Part shown: positions 35,870 through 47,373 of the stretch, one piece after another | How positions within the stretch are numbered: the stretch's first letter is position 1 | How the letters are laid out: each line of letters begins with the position of its first letter | Assembly: GCA_025667525.1 (NCBI GenBank) | Contig: JANFOE010002254.1 | Span: forward strand, 124,001 to 188,000 | Direction: 5' to 3' | Source: Glebionis coronaria | Taxonomy: Eukaryota > Streptophyta > Magnoliopsida > Asterales > Asteraceae | DNA length: 64,000 bases | Made by a program: the position numbers and the translations under genes | Notes under the pieces: generated by a model | Database searches by the model: none | Told to the model about the DNA's origin: nothing | What the model saw: the letters and a program-made list of their open reading frames with translations, nothing else

Positions 35870-36559
35870 CCCCGTCTTGCACTGGGAATTTGAACATACC
35901 ATGTACTGTAGAGAGTACAGCGCGCAGTGTTTTTAGCGCCGGTTGTCATATTATCCCGTTGTAGGATGATTGAGATCGTAAACCATGAAATCAATCCATA
36001 CAGTTGTCGAGTGATCTGTGCTTCCAATAGTTACCTGTGTGCAGAGGTGTCCCATCGGTCGGGTTTTATTACCGTTAAAACCTGTGAGGACTTGTGTGAT
36101 GTCCTTTAACTCTTTCTTTATTTCCCATGGTAGTCGTGCGAAACAATGTTCGTTTAGTATGTTTGCTACTGACCCTCCATCAACACACATGCTTTCTATA
36201 GCATGGTCCCCGAGGGTTATGTCGATAGTCAATGATCCAACCCTGTAGTCCATCTCTGAGAGAATAGGGAATGTTATCTCCTTTTCGCGCATATATTCCG
36301 CGATCGTTCTCCTTTGCATGAAAGACTTTTCCCTTTCTACCATGTAAATGGTTATTGGGTTATCTTTCTGCTTCTTTGCCTCACTTTTCTTCGTGTCCGT
36401 GTTCTTCCTCCAGTCTCTTATCAGGTGGTTTAGCTTCCCTGCGTTGACCAAGCTTTCAATGTGTCTTTTTAGTTGAATGCACTCATCAGTAGCGTGTCCT
36501 TTATCGTCATGGTATTCATAATGCTTTGTATTGTCCCATTTGTCTGTCGGGACCATCAT
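35870..36559 (-). pseudogene. Gypsy aspartic protease remnant
   Basis: From ATG at 36559 the frame carries a Tat-type retropepsin: a linker with YHDDKGHATDECIQLKRHIE, then the active-site region ESMCVDGGSVANILNEHCF, in which the usual D-S/T-G-A reads D-G-G-S. It continues through TQVTIGSTDHSTTVWIDF to VYDLNHPTTG before a stop at 35,951. The last protease piece (HGMFKFPVQDGVVTIRN, about 35,905) lies in a different frame, so at least one frameshift separates them. Confidence 0.75.
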
Positions 36560-36697
36560 CGGACTAGGTTTTGGAAAGCTTGCGCCCTCAGATAAAAATA
36601 TCTCCCTGGATGTTTTTTTCAGCGGGGTAAACTTATTGCTGTTATTATTGCGCCCTTGTTTTGCTGTGCCTTAGAAGTCCAGGGTACGGCTGATGTT

Positions 36698-38200
36698 TTA
36701 CCCATATGACTGTTTCTTGGGTCGGTCTTGGTATTTGTAGCCTGATGTCATATGCCTGCTATCCGCTGCTGCGGTTTCGCCCTGAATAAATGCTCGGACC
36801 TTCTTCATTACCCCATCAAACGTTTCTAGGAAACTGTCATTCAACTTCTTTATTAGATCCGGGTTAGTGATGCCCGCGAGAAATCTTGAAATTTTAAGAA
36901 TTTCAGGGCAATCTTTAATCTGGTTGCATTCAGATTTGAAGCGCTCCATAAAGTCTTTGAGACTTTCATTGTGCCTTTGCTTCACTCTTGCAAGTGAGAC
37001 GGGGCTTTTGTCGTACTTTTTCTGTTGCACATAATTTCTTCTGATGCTCTCCTAAGCTCTTCGAATCCATTAATGCTTCTTCGCGGGAGGCGGTCGAACC
37101 AAGTCCTAGCATTCCCGATGAGTGTTGGTTGAAAATGTGGCACCACACGGCCTCTGGCCATTGTTCCATCCTTGCTTGAGATTCTAACACTTTTAAGTGA
37201 TCATCTTGGTCTGTCGCACCATCATAGGTTTTGACATTGGACGGCATGCGTCTCTTTTTATTATCTTTGAAAGTGGTTATGCGTTTTGAAAACGCACTTC
37301 CTTTCTCGCGACGCCATGGTAGGGTCCACTCTTCTTCACTGCGCATCCTTGATTTCTTAAGTGCCCTGCGATGCTTTCTGTTGTAGTCAGAGGAATCAGA
37401 ATCCTCGGTGGATGAAAGGGCGACCCTTTTACGGCGAGTATGGCGATCGCTGGAATTAGAGTCTGAGGAATTTTTGCTTGAGGAATCTCTTCTGCGCCTT
37501 TTTTAAGTATTCCTGCTTCTTTCATGTACTTGCAAATCCGGGGATGAATCTCTTTCCTAGGGGCCCAGTCTATTAAGGGCTCTTCGTCTGCCAGAAGGGT
37601 CGGGCCCTAATCTGTCTTTCACGCTTGCGCGCCGATGGTTATTGACTGGCGTAATGAAGTTGTCTTCTCCCTTTGGGTTCTCAGAATTATCTGAGGACGA
37701 TGCGTCTTCAATAAGGGGCACATTAGAAGGAGATGTTGGGATCTCAGTTGTTTTTTTTCTTTTTTCCTCCTTTCCTTCCTAGCTTCCTTGTTAGGTGTTA
37801 ACCCTTCTATGGCCTTAAGTTCCTTGTCGAAGTCTAGGCTGATCCGTAGATCTCTTACCGGATTTGCTCTCATCTGCGCTCTAATAAGTGGAATTAGAGC
37901 TTCATAGTTCTTTGCGACATAGTCGCTCATATCCCGCTTCATCGTGGGAGGAATTTTTATCTCGGTTTGCCGGTCTAGCACAGCCCTTGCACCCAGGGCA
38001 TTGTTGTGGGTTGGATCTGGGATTTCCCGAGAGGATGATGCGTCCCCAACTGTCTGTGGGGTAGGGGTGACTAGTGGGGAAAAAGATACTTACAATCCCT
38101 TCCCTCCACGACCTGGGTTATTAAGTGGTTCGAAGCTTGAGTATGGCCCTGTTGGCTTCTTAGATCCCCCATTTGGTTGGGGCAGGTTTGCGCCGCTTTT
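36698..38200 (-). pseudogene. Gypsy gag of the Tat-like element, frameshifted
   Basis: Gag is spread over several overlapping frames: 37981-37619 (SDYVAKNYEALIPLIRAQM), 37525-37277, 37346-36966 (MPSNVKTYDGATDQDDHLKV) and 37030-36698. The last part has PVSLARVKQRHNESLKDFME and RFKSECNQIKDC, typical of Tat-type retrotransposon gag. At least three frameshifts or stops separate these pieces. The N-terminus probably starts soon after the primer site at 38,226. It would have formed the particle core. Confidence 0.75.
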
Positions 38201-38225
38201 CGTTATTACGTAGAGCTTAGTGTAG

Positions 38226-38244
38226 GGTCCCACGGATGGCGCCA
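38226..38244 (-). other. Primer binding site of the Tat-like element
   Basis: On the - strand TGGCGCCATCCGTGGGACC lies three bases from the LTR end, the position and TGGCGCC form expected for plant gypsy elements. The tRNA identity was not determined. Confidence 0.75.
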
Positions 38245-38247
38245 ACT

Positions 38248-38480
38248 TGTTGATACAAAATTTGGATGGACCGAGTTTGACCCGAATTAGGCTTAATTCG
38301 GGGTCTTGTGGACTCCGGCTCTTGCACAAAGTGAAACTTGTTTAAGGACCCTGCGCACTAAAAAGAGACACCGTTAGGGGCTTACCGTGGGTTTGTTGCC
38401 CAGGATTGGACTCCGGGTATAGAAAGAAGTTATTTAAGGTTTAAGAGTGGCTAATACAATAGGAGGATGATGGGGCGCAT
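38248..38480 (-). repeat. 5' LTR of the Tat-like element, truncated
   Basis: It starts TGTTGATAC and matches 24,056-24,225 closely, then diverges and is lost by about 38,480. The promoter-bearing part of this LTR is missing. Confidence 0.75.
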
Positions 38481-38513
38481 TTAAACACAAAAAAAATATG
38501 CAGTCATAAACTC

Positions 38514-38697
38514 TAAAGAAATGCTAGACGCACAAACAAATATCCACAAAATGTTTTACAAAGTGACATGTCATATTATTAGTGAATTCTCAGAATTACT
38601 TGTCAATTCTCTTTCTTACATACACCCACTAATTATAAGATATGTCACTTTGTAAAATATTTTGTAGATATTTATTTGTGACTCTAACATTTCTCTA
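38514..38697. mobile_element. MITE with long terminal inverted repeats
   Basis: Left end TAAAGAAATGCTAGACGCAC and right end complementary to TAGAGAAATGTTAGAGTCAC. The inverted arms extend about 60 bp (through ACAAAGTGACAT) of a 184-bp element. The flanks AACTC (38,509-38,513 and 38,698-38,702) look like a 5-bp target duplication. No coding capacity. Confidence 0.75.
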
Positions 38698-38954
38698 AAC
38701 TCTATATTTGTCTCATCATTGTGCAAGTTTTTGAATAGTCACTACCTTGCCAACTTAATATCTTGGTGTAGGACCAACATGACAACAATAGCATCCAAAT
38801 TCTTAATAGACTAAAAAATGGAAAATACCAAGCATGTTTAAAGAAAAACGATTAACATATTCTAACAAGAAAGGTAAGTAAATAGAATCTTTAGTACCTT
38901 AATGTTATATTCATTTGATTTCTTTCTCTCCTAAATAGGTGATGACGTATAGAC

Positions 38955-39691
38955 TGTTGGAAATATAGTTCAATTGTGGGTCAACACATACTTGTGAATG
39001 GGTAAGGAGGTACGGAGTGTACACCCATAAGTCCCTGAACGCCATGACTCTTATTGTGGTTAAAGTTTGTTCAGTATCGCTGATGATCTTCAGAGAGTGT
39101 AACTCTGGACTGAAGTTATTCATCAGGGAGTAACACCACTAAAGACATGTCTTCAGTATTTACTCATCAGCAAGTCTTCTTCAGTACTGAAGGCTTCAGC
39201 GGGAACACCTTTCAGGGTTTGCTGATGCTTCAGTGGGACTGAAGGATGGACTAATGCTGCAACTGAACAAGTATGCTTGTAACGGTCTTTGACCAAATCA
39301 AGTGCATTAAAGACCACGTTTAATTGGTCTTGTAACCACTTTGATCTGTCATTATGGAAACTATTAAGAGGAGATTAATTGGCCATTAATTACTCTTAAT
39401 ACCATTGACTAGGGTTGAGTACTCCACCTATAAATAGGTGATCATAACTTGCATGAAGAGACACGGAAACAAGAAACACATAGCAACAAAAGGTTTAGAG
39501 ATTTGTGCCTAAATCACTAACAACATTTGGTCTTATCCCAAGTAGGTATTCGTGATACCCAGGCATTAGGGTCGAATAATTTACTTTGGAAAGTGATTAC
39601 ATGATTCCAAGTGATATCCGGTAACCATAGTTTTGGTACGTAGCTAGGATTGATTATCTATACCCTGGTTGGGACGAAATAAACACCAACA
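38955..39691 (+). repeat. Putative 5' LTR of Copia-3
   Basis: It starts TGTTGGAAATATAG and ends AAACACCAACA (TGTTGG/CCAACA). A TATA box (CCTATAAATAGG) is at 39,427-39,438. A standard Met-tRNA primer site was not found after the end, and no partner LTR is in the window, so the borders are inferred. Confidence 0.65.
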
Positions 39692-39720
39692 ATCAAAGTA
39701 AATTATTTTTGTGATAATCA

Positions 39721-42700
39721 ATGACGGCTGCTATGAAGCATATGGTGGCTAACTTCTCCAAGTTGGATAAGTTTGATGGGGTGGATTTCAGAAGATGGCA
39801 AAAGAAGATGCACTTTCTTCTTTCTACCATGAGTGTGGTGTGTTGCTGACTACTCCCATTCCTGATGGTGGTGATGATGCTACTTTGGAGGAACTAAGGA
39901 AAAGGTGCAAATGGGAGAATGACAACTATGTGTGTCGTGGTATTATTCTCAATGGTATATCTGATTCCTTATTTGATATTTACCAAAATGCTGAATCTGG
40001 TAAAGAACAATGGGATTCCTTGGAAGCCAAATATATGGCTGAGGATGCATCAAGTAAGAAGTTACTTGTGAGTGATTTCACAAATTACAAAATGACTGAT
40101 TCAAGACCAGTCATGGAACAATACAATGAACTTCTTAGAATACTTGGTAGATTTACACAACATATAATGAACATGGATGAGACCATTCAGGTCTCTTGTG
40201 TCATTGACAAATTACCTCCTTCTGATTTCAAGCATACCTTGAAACATAAGAAAGAGGAATTAACTCTTGTTGAGTTGGGCAGTCATTTGCGCATTGAGGA
40301 ATCCCTCAGGGTGCATGAAAGTGAGAAGCCAAAGACCAACGATGTTGTTGGTTCATCAGTTGTTAGTATGTGGAGCATAACAACTCCATCAGGTACAATG
40401 ACAACAAGGGCAAACGTAAGCATCAGGAGAACACCAAAGCAAATCCTAACAAGAAGTCATCAGTGGCTTCTTGGAAGTGTGGGAAACCTAGACACTTCAA
40501 AAGGGATTACAAAGGTGTTGGTACTGACAGCAAGGCTAGTGGATCAGGCACAAATGGTTTAGTGATTGGTTTCTAACAACACAACACTAAAAGGTCAGAA
40601 TATGTTTAATGAATCTCTCCAGATTTATTATGTTACATATGTATCTGAAGCTTATTTTATGCAGGATGATGATGTTGTGTGGTGGGTTGATTTTGGAGCA
40701 ACTGTTCATGTGTGTAAAGATAGATGCTGGTTCAAGACTTATGAGTCACTGAATAATGGATCTATTCTTCACATAGGAAATGAATCAACAGCCCTAGTGC
40801 ATGGACGTGGTTGTGTAGATCTTAAGTTTAGTTCTGGAAAGATTGTCAGCTTGTTTAATGTTTTGTATGTTCCTAATATTAGGAAGAATTTGGTTTCTAG
40901 TAGTGTTTTGAATAATTGTGGTTATAACAAGTGATTGAATCTAATAAATTTGTTTTATCCAAACATGGTGTGTTTATTGGTTTTGGTTATTTGAGCAATC
41001 AAATGTTCAGGCTTAATATTGAAACAACCACCTGCATTAACTCTGTTAGTGCTTGTAGTGCAAATATTTGTTCATCCTCAGTGTCCACCAGTAAACTGAA
41101 GGATTCTTCGCTATGGCATGCTAGGTTGGGCCATGTCCACTTTAAGAGGATACAAGATATGTCTAAGGATGTGTTAATCCCAGTATTTGACATGGACACT
41201 GAGAAGTGTCAGACTTGCATGCTGAACAAAATAACTAAGAAACCATTTCAAGATGTAAAACGTGAAACTAAAGTTTTAGAACTAATCCATAGTGATCTAT
41301 GTGATTTGCATTCTACTCCCTCATTAGGGAATAGGAAATACTTGGTAACATTTACTGATGATGCTTCAAGGTTTTGTTATGTTTATTTATTACATACCAA
41401 GGATGAAGCATTAGATAAATTAAAAGTATTTAAAACTAAAGTTGAATTACAACAAGGAGCCCAAATCAAAAGCTTTAGGACTGATAGGGGAGGTGAGTAC
41501 ATGGATGCTCAGTATTTTTAGTCTGTTGGTATTATCCATGAAACGATTTCTCCCTATACCCCTCAGCAAAATGGTATATCTGAAAGGAAAAATAGAGTAC
41601 TGAAAGAAATGGTTAACTCCATGTTATCCTATTTAGGATTGAGTCAAGGGTTTTGGGGTGAAGCTATGTTAACAACTTTTATTTACTAAATAGGGTTCCC
41701 AACAAAAGGAACAGAATTACCCCTTATGAACTCTGGACTAAAAGGAAACCAAACTTGAACTATCTCAAGGTTTGGGGTTGTAGGGCTGTTGTAAGACTCC
41801 CTGATCCAAAGGTGAAAACCTTGGGTGAAAGAGGCATTGAATGCATCTTTGTTGGATATGCTGAGCATTCCAAGGCTTATAGGTTCTATGTTATTGAACC
41901 TAATGATTCAGTTTCTATAAACTCAATCATTGAATCAAGGGATGTTAACTTTGATGAAACAAGGTTCTTATCAGTCCCTAGACCAAGCCTTAGGACTCCT
42001 GCTGGAGTTGAGGACATTGGTGCTTTAGTAGAACCTGAAAGGGTCACTGATGAGGTTGTGGTTCAACACCTGAGTTTCAACTATACTTGGTTGAAGGAAC
42101 AAGGGATGAGGTCTCTGATCAATACTCCTATTGCTTTAATGTTGAGGATGATCCCAAAACATTTGCTGAAGCAATGAAGTCCCAAGATGTTGCTTTCTGG
42201 AAAGAAGCAATAAATGATGAGATGGATTCCATTATGGGAAACAAACTTGGGTGTTGGTTGATCTACCTCCTGGTTGCAATCCACTTGGTAACAAATGGAT
42301 TTTCAAAAGGAAAATGAAGGTAGATGGAACTGTTGAAAAGTTTAAGGCAAGGCTAATCATTCAAGGCTTTAAAAAAAGTATGGGATAGACTATTTTGATA
42401 CTTATACTCCAGTAGCACGTATCAGTACCATAAGAATGCTAATTGCTCTAGAAAGTATTCACAATCTGATTATTCATCAGATGGATGTGAAGATAGCATT
42501 CTTGAATGGTGATTTGGATGAGGAGGTTTATATGAACCAACCTCAGGGCTTCATCATGCCTGGTAATTATCACAAGGTGTGTAAACTGATCAAGTCCTTG
42601 TATGGACTGAAGCAGGCACCTAAGCAATGGCATCAAAAATTTGATGAAGTAGTTTTGTCTAATGGTTATTCACTTAACCAAGCTGACAAATGTGTATATA

Positions 42701-42852
42701 GAAAATTTGATGAATCTGGTAAAGGAGTCATCATTTGCCTATATGTTGATGACATGCTAATTTTTGATACAGACCAAGCTAAGGTTGATCAGACAAAGGA
42801 TTTTTAGTCAACAAAGTTCTCCATAAAAGACATGGGGGAGGCTGATGTTATC
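39721..42852 (+). pseudogene. Copia gag-pol pseudogene (truncated by insertion)
   Basis: Gag begins at ATG 39721 (MVANFSKLDKFDGVDFRRWQ), shifts frame near 39,840 and continues with KEQWDSLEAKYMAEDASSKK and MEQYNELLRILGRF. The zinc knuckle is degraded (KCGKPRHFKRDY). The protease site reads WWVDFGATVHVC, with Phe where Ser or Thr is normal. Integrase follows: LWHARLGHVHF, LIHSDLCD, FRTDRGGEY, a TAG at 41,519-41,521, then QQNGISERKNR. Reverse transcriptase has QMDVKIAFLNGDLDEEVYMN, KQAPKQWHQKF and CLYVDDMLIF. It ends at GEADVI. At least six frameshifts or stops are present, for example at 39,84x, 40,37x, 40,93x, 41,69x, 42,38x and 42,805. Confidence 0.88.
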
Positions 42853-43260
42853 TGATAACTGGATTTTACTTAGTTAAAAAGTTCTTTGATGTGTGTCTTA
42901 ACGAATTGATTTTTGGCTTAAAGTACGACTCTGTTGATCTTGGTGAAACAAATATTTTTGGTTGATTTTAAATAAATGTGCAAAACTTTAAAGTAAATGG
43001 GCACTTAAAATAAATCTAACTCTATTTTAAAAATAAATGGTGCAAGTAATTAAAAATGTGACGAGAATTAAAAGGCACTAAGTAAATAACGCAAACTTAA
43101 ATCTATCTAAGGCAAACTTAAAACGCAACTAAAACTTAAACTAAGGCAAGGCTAAAATAAATCTAAGGCAAAGAATCTTAAAGTGTGACTAAGGAAAAAA
43201 GGCGGGAAAAATAAATTTTGAAATTAAAAATCAAAGACAAAAACTAGAAAGAACCTGAAT

Positions 43261-43790
43261 ACAGCTCATTCGGAATAATCCTTCGTTCGAAATAATCACT
43301 CATCCGGAATGTCACCTTCGTTCGGAATGATTCTTCTTCACTCGGAATATTTACCAAAATCCTTGATCTGGAACAAATTTTCTATTCTGAATATGTCACT
43401 TATCCAGAACAATCCTTCGTTCGGAACTTTACTGATTCGGAACTCAATTGGATCGGAACTTCTCAGACGAGCCTTGGTTCGGAACTTTGGTTCAGAAGTT
43501 CTTGATTCGGAACTTTCCGATTCGAAAGTTCTTGATCCGGAACTCTTCCGAATGAATCAAGAAGCCTTGGTTCGGAACTTTCTGATCCGGAAGTTTCCTG
43601 GTTCGGAACTTTCTGATTCGGAAGTTCTGGCCTTGGGAACCTTGGTTCGGAAGTTTTCCGATGAACAAAGAGTCGATCCGGAACTCCTTGATCCGGAAGT
43701 TTTCTGAATCGGAACTTCTTGGTTCGGAAGAAATTCTGACTGAACAAGTAGCTGGTTCGGAACACTTGGTGTTGATCCGGAACTCACCTG
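43261..43790. repeat. TTCGGAA-type subrepeats in the Athila-like LTR
   Basis: Dozens of degenerate copies of (A/G)(T/A)(T/C)CGGAA(C/T/G), spaced about 10-25 bp, including GGTTCGGAACTTT and GATCCGGAAGTT. The same block occurs in the other LTR at 62,742-63,275. Many LTR differences fall inside these motifs and are C/T or G/A changes at CpG. Confidence 0.85.
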
Positions 43791-44093
43791 GGAAAAGATC
43801 AGTAACAGAAACAAATACCCCGAAGAACAGGGAACACAATATACACACGAATCTAATCAAACTTAAGCAAAATCAACCACAAAATCGAATCAAACTAATC
43901 ACAAAGCATCTACTAATCATAAACAAACTATCCAAATCAATAAAACTAACAAAACTAACCACAATAATCAAAACCCACTTTGATCAAAATAAGAACATGA
44001 ACATGAACATGAACATAAACATAAACATACAAATCAAAGATCAAGAAAGGTAGATAGGAGATTAACAAGATAAAGTAAAGATTGACAAGAATT

Positions 44094-44098
44094 AAATG
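44094..44098 (+). other. Target site duplication of Sirevirus-2 (left)
   Basis: AAATG here equals AAATG at 56,212-56,216. In the other Athila-like LTR the sequence AATTAAATGGAAAC (about 63,586-63,599) shows the unoccupied site. Confidence 0.92.
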
Positions 44099-44562
44099 TG
44101 TTAGGACCATTGTAATAGTTATATGTAATAGGTAGACTAGGAGGTATGTAGTTCCTCCTGGTCCTAGTCGTAGTAGGAGCAAGTCCTGCTCCTGGTCCTA
44201 GTCGAAGTCAACTTTATTATTTACTTAATATTCTGTTAGGATATGCATGAGATATGTTAGGAAAGGATATGCATATCAGTTTTACACGTTTTCTTTAATG
44301 ATGTATTAGGGTTTCCTTGTAGTATAAAAGGAACCTTAGGCAGAAGGGTTAGACACACCTTCACAAAACGTAGTTCTAGTCATTATCAATATTAGAAATC
44401 CTTAGAAAGGATCAAGTCTTTATAGTTATTCTGTTTCTCTTGATTATATTTATATTCTACATTCATATTGTGTATAGAGTCTCTTTGTGATTTGACTTGT
44501 GATTACAGAAGTCATTCACCGGTCCTGACAGGCTGCAAGATCTACATCTAGTAGACCCAACA
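44099..44562 (+). repeat. 5' LTR of Sirevirus-2
   Basis: TGTTAGGACC...CCCAACA, 464 bp, with a TATA box (AGTATAAAAGG, about 44,321-44,331). Near its start it has an imperfect inverted and direct repeat of TCCTGGTCCTAGTCG around 44,155-44,210. Confidence 0.93.
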
Positions 44563-44564
44563 AG

Positions 44565-44577
44565 TGGTATCAGAGCC
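44565..44577 (+). other. Primer binding site of Sirevirus-2
   Basis: TGGTATCAGAGCC two bases after the LTR is the classic plant copia site complementary to initiator methionine tRNA. Confidence 0.95.
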
Positions 44578-44635
44578 TGGGAGGGTCTCTATACAAGCAG
44601 AATCAAGTTCTCTTATTACTAACAATCTGTTTATC

Positions 44636-47318
44636 ATGTCTGCCTCAACTTCTACTCAAACAGGAGAAGAAGGCACTCCTAAAATTGTGCAACCTCAGCA
44701 GATCCTGGCTACGGTCTCCAACACGAATGGAAAATTCCCTCTTCTGAAGAAGGGTGAATATGATAACTGGGCAATGAAGATGGAATGGTGTATCACCAAC
44801 ACTGATCAAGATCTTTGGAAGATCATTCTGAATGGAAACAGCAGGAAGCTTACTGGACGAGACAAGAACGGTAATATTACTCTTCTTGACCCTAAATCTC
44901 ATGAGGAAATCATCGCTATTCAGAAGGAGGTAAAAGCAAAAACAATTTTGCTTCAATCTCTTCCTGAAGATCACATGGGTGACTTCTACCATTTGGATGA
45001 TGCCAGAGAGATCTGGAATGGCATAAAAGCAAGGTTCGGCGGGAATGAGGAGTCAAAGAAAATGCGAAGGTCCATGCTGAGAGATGAATTTACTGAATTC
45101 AAAATCTCAGAAACTGAAGGTCTAAATCAAGGGTATGATAGGTTCCAGAAGATCTTGAGCCAATTGAATCAACTTCGGTCAAAACCTGATGATGGTGACA
45201 TTAATGCAAGGTTTCTTAAAGCCTTACCCTACTCATGGAACCAGGTGGTGATCTCTCTCAAAGCCAAAGGTGGGCTTGACTATCTCACCTTTGATGATTT
45301 GTTTCATAGGCTCAGAACATTCGAACCTCATGTGAGAGGATATCCTAGTGACTCTTTTCCCACTCCTGCTAATTCAGCCTTTGTGAGCTCTATGGCATCT
45401 AGTCCCATGTCATATGCAAGTAGCCCAAGCAATCATGTCTCCCCCCAGCATACTATCCAGCATACTATTCAGCATTCTAGTCCCATGTCATATGCATCTA
45501 GTCCCATGTCTTCTGCTCCTGATACTGCTGGCAAGTCTAGTAGTATGGTAGAAGCTGTTCTTCATTCGTTTGTGGCTGATGTTACTGCTGAACAACAACT
45601 TGCTTTTGATGACTTCAAACAGATCGATAAACTTGATCTGGATGAGATAGATCTTAAATGGCAGATGGCCATGCTTACTCTTAGGGTTCACAAGTTCGAG
45701 AAGAAAGCAGGAAGGAAATTTAATTATAACCCTCGGGAGCCAGCAAGATTCGATAGAAGCAAGGTACGGTGCTATAACTGCCAGCAACAGGGTCACTTTG
45801 TAAGGGAGTGCCCTAGCAAGAATGATCAGGAGAAGAGCAGGTACTTCGCTTTCAAGGTTCAGGACTATGGTCAACTGGAATGATCATCAGGCTTCTACTC
45901 TGGAATCAGCTGAATCCTCGACAGATGTGTTGGCAATGATTGCTGGGAATCTCTCTGATGCAGAAGAAGCAGAAGAGTTTGCTCTTATGGGCATCTCACC
46001 TCAGGTACAACATTGTCCTCTTGGTTGTCATGATAAATACACAGAATTGTTGTCCCAATTTAATGAAGTAAATGATCAATATGATAAGTATTTTTTAGAG
46101 GTACAGGCCTATAAGGCTTCATTAAACACATTGGAACAACAAAAGAAGTGGTTACAAGATACTCAACGTGCATATGAGGATAAAATCAGGATACTAAGCA
46201 TTGATTTAGAAAACACTACAAATATGCTTAAATATACAGAAACTGAAAGAGATGCTAGTATCAAAGACAAAGAGGAGATGCAAGCTAAATTAGATGCTAC
46301 AATGTTAAGATTTGACAAATGGCAAAAGGCACCTAAAAATCTTTCAAAATTAATTGATAGTAGCATGTCTGGCAGAACTAAAAGAGGCTTAGGATTTGAA
46401 AAATATATTGATTCTGAAGATGTATTTGATTTATCTTTCTCAAGTGTCTTTGATGCCGACAAATAGGATGAGGGCAAACCTAGTTACAATAGGTTTAAAC
46501 CAGCAGCAGAAATGCATGCTGTCCCTCCTCCTCTTACTGGAACTTTTATGCCCACCTCATGGCATAATGACTCGGATGGATCACAGATGCTTGAGTCCCC
46601 AACTAGTTCTACTAATACTAATGACTTTGTCTCATGTACTTTCAGTGACAAAGCCGGTGACTCTGCATCTAATGGTTCAAGTGAAGAGTCAAGACCTACG
46701 AGTTCCAAGTCGAATGAACATGCTGCTACTGGTGCTAGGAAGTGTGAAGAAAAAATTGCTGTCAAGTCAAGTGTGTCTGGTCCTTGTTTGTTGAGTCCTA
46801 GGAAGAATGTTTTTCCTAGAAATGTGTGTAATAAAGTAGGCAGTACGAAACAATCTCATTCTAATAAAAGGTCTTTCAAAACATGTTTTGTTTGTGGCAG
46901 TTCCTTTCATTTAATTAAAGATTGTGATTATTATGACACACATGCATCTGTTAATCATGCTTTTCCTGCTCCTGGTCCACCAGGAGCTGCCTCATATGCT
47001 TCTAGAAGACTTAATCCCAGTGCTCCAATGTTTAATACTTCTAGAGTATCCTCTCCTTTCGCGTCTGATTATTGGAGAGATAGTGGATTCCAACCAACCA
47101 GTAATTATTTTCCAAATTATCCAATCTATCCGCATAATTTAGACCACATGTATTTTGGTTTGGGCACTTTGGGAACTGCTGTTAAGCCCTCAGCAGGTTG
47201 TTCTTGGTCAAATAATAATACCCATACGATGCACAGGCAACCAAGGAACAATGGTGGATCTCATCAATCTTCTTGGCATTCTTCAAATGATCCACAAGGC
47301 AGGCTCAAACCTGAAAAG
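44636..47318 (+). pseudogene. Sirevirus-2 gag (frameshift and stop)
   Basis: It starts at ATG 44636 (MSASTSTQTGEEG). The capsid region includes GEYDNWAMKMEWCI, AREIWNGIKARFGG and FLKALPYSWNQVV. A CCHC zinc knuckle CYNCQQQGHFVREC lies at about 45,772-45,813. That frame ends at TGA 45,881, but homologous Gag continues in the next frame from about 45,866 (VNWNDHQAS), so a frameshift lies near 45,860. This second part has a coiled coil (about 46,080-46,330), an in-frame TAG at 46,464-46,466 and a second CCHC knuckle CFVCGSSFHLIKDC (about 46,883-46,924). The second knuckle and long coiled coil are typical of Sirevirus Gag. The frame then either stops at TAA 47,340 or is joined to pol by a small putative intron. 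Confidence 0.85.
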
Positions 47319-47373
47319 GTTTGGGTCCCCTTAAGACACTAACTTTTGCATTGTTATAATCTCGTTGTTGTAG
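47319..47373 (+). other. Candidate 55-nt intron joining gag and pol frames
   Basis: GTTTGGG at the left and TTGTTGTAG at the right, with a CTAAC branch-point match at 47,338-47,342 and a T-rich tract between. Removing 55 nt would fuse the gag frame to the protease frame and skip both intervening stops (47,340 and 47,371). The length is below the usual plant minimum, so this is uncertain. Confidence 0.35.

Larger units (their letters stand above)
38955..42852 (+). mobile_element. Copia-3: decayed copia element, 5' part, cut by a gypsy insertion
   Basis: A putative 5' LTR (38955-39691) is followed by gag-pol with many frameshifts (39721-42852). Reading ends within the reverse transcriptase palm at GEADVI, exactly where the Athila-like LTR begins (TGATAAC at 42,853). 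The rest of Copia-3 should lie beyond position 64,000. The 5 bp before the junction, TTATC, should recur there. Confidence 0.82.
42853..44098 (-). repeat. 3' LTR of the Athila-like element, distal part
   Basis: It starts TGATAACTGG and aligns base for base with 62,334-63,592 apart from scattered transitions and a short ACATGA copy-number difference. It is interrupted at AAATG by Sirevirus-2 and continues at 56,217. Confidence 0.9.

Noticed and set aside
34685..36248. + strand ORFs across the gypsy pol remnant
   Set aside because: They are antisense to recognisable protease, RNase H and integrase zinc finger sequence and have no family match.
43309..43860. Repetitive ORFs rich in SELSDSEVLDPEL on + and related peptides on -
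   Set aside because: They arise from TTCGGAA subrepeats in the Athila-like LTR and appear on both strands and in both LTR copies; no independent gene evidence.
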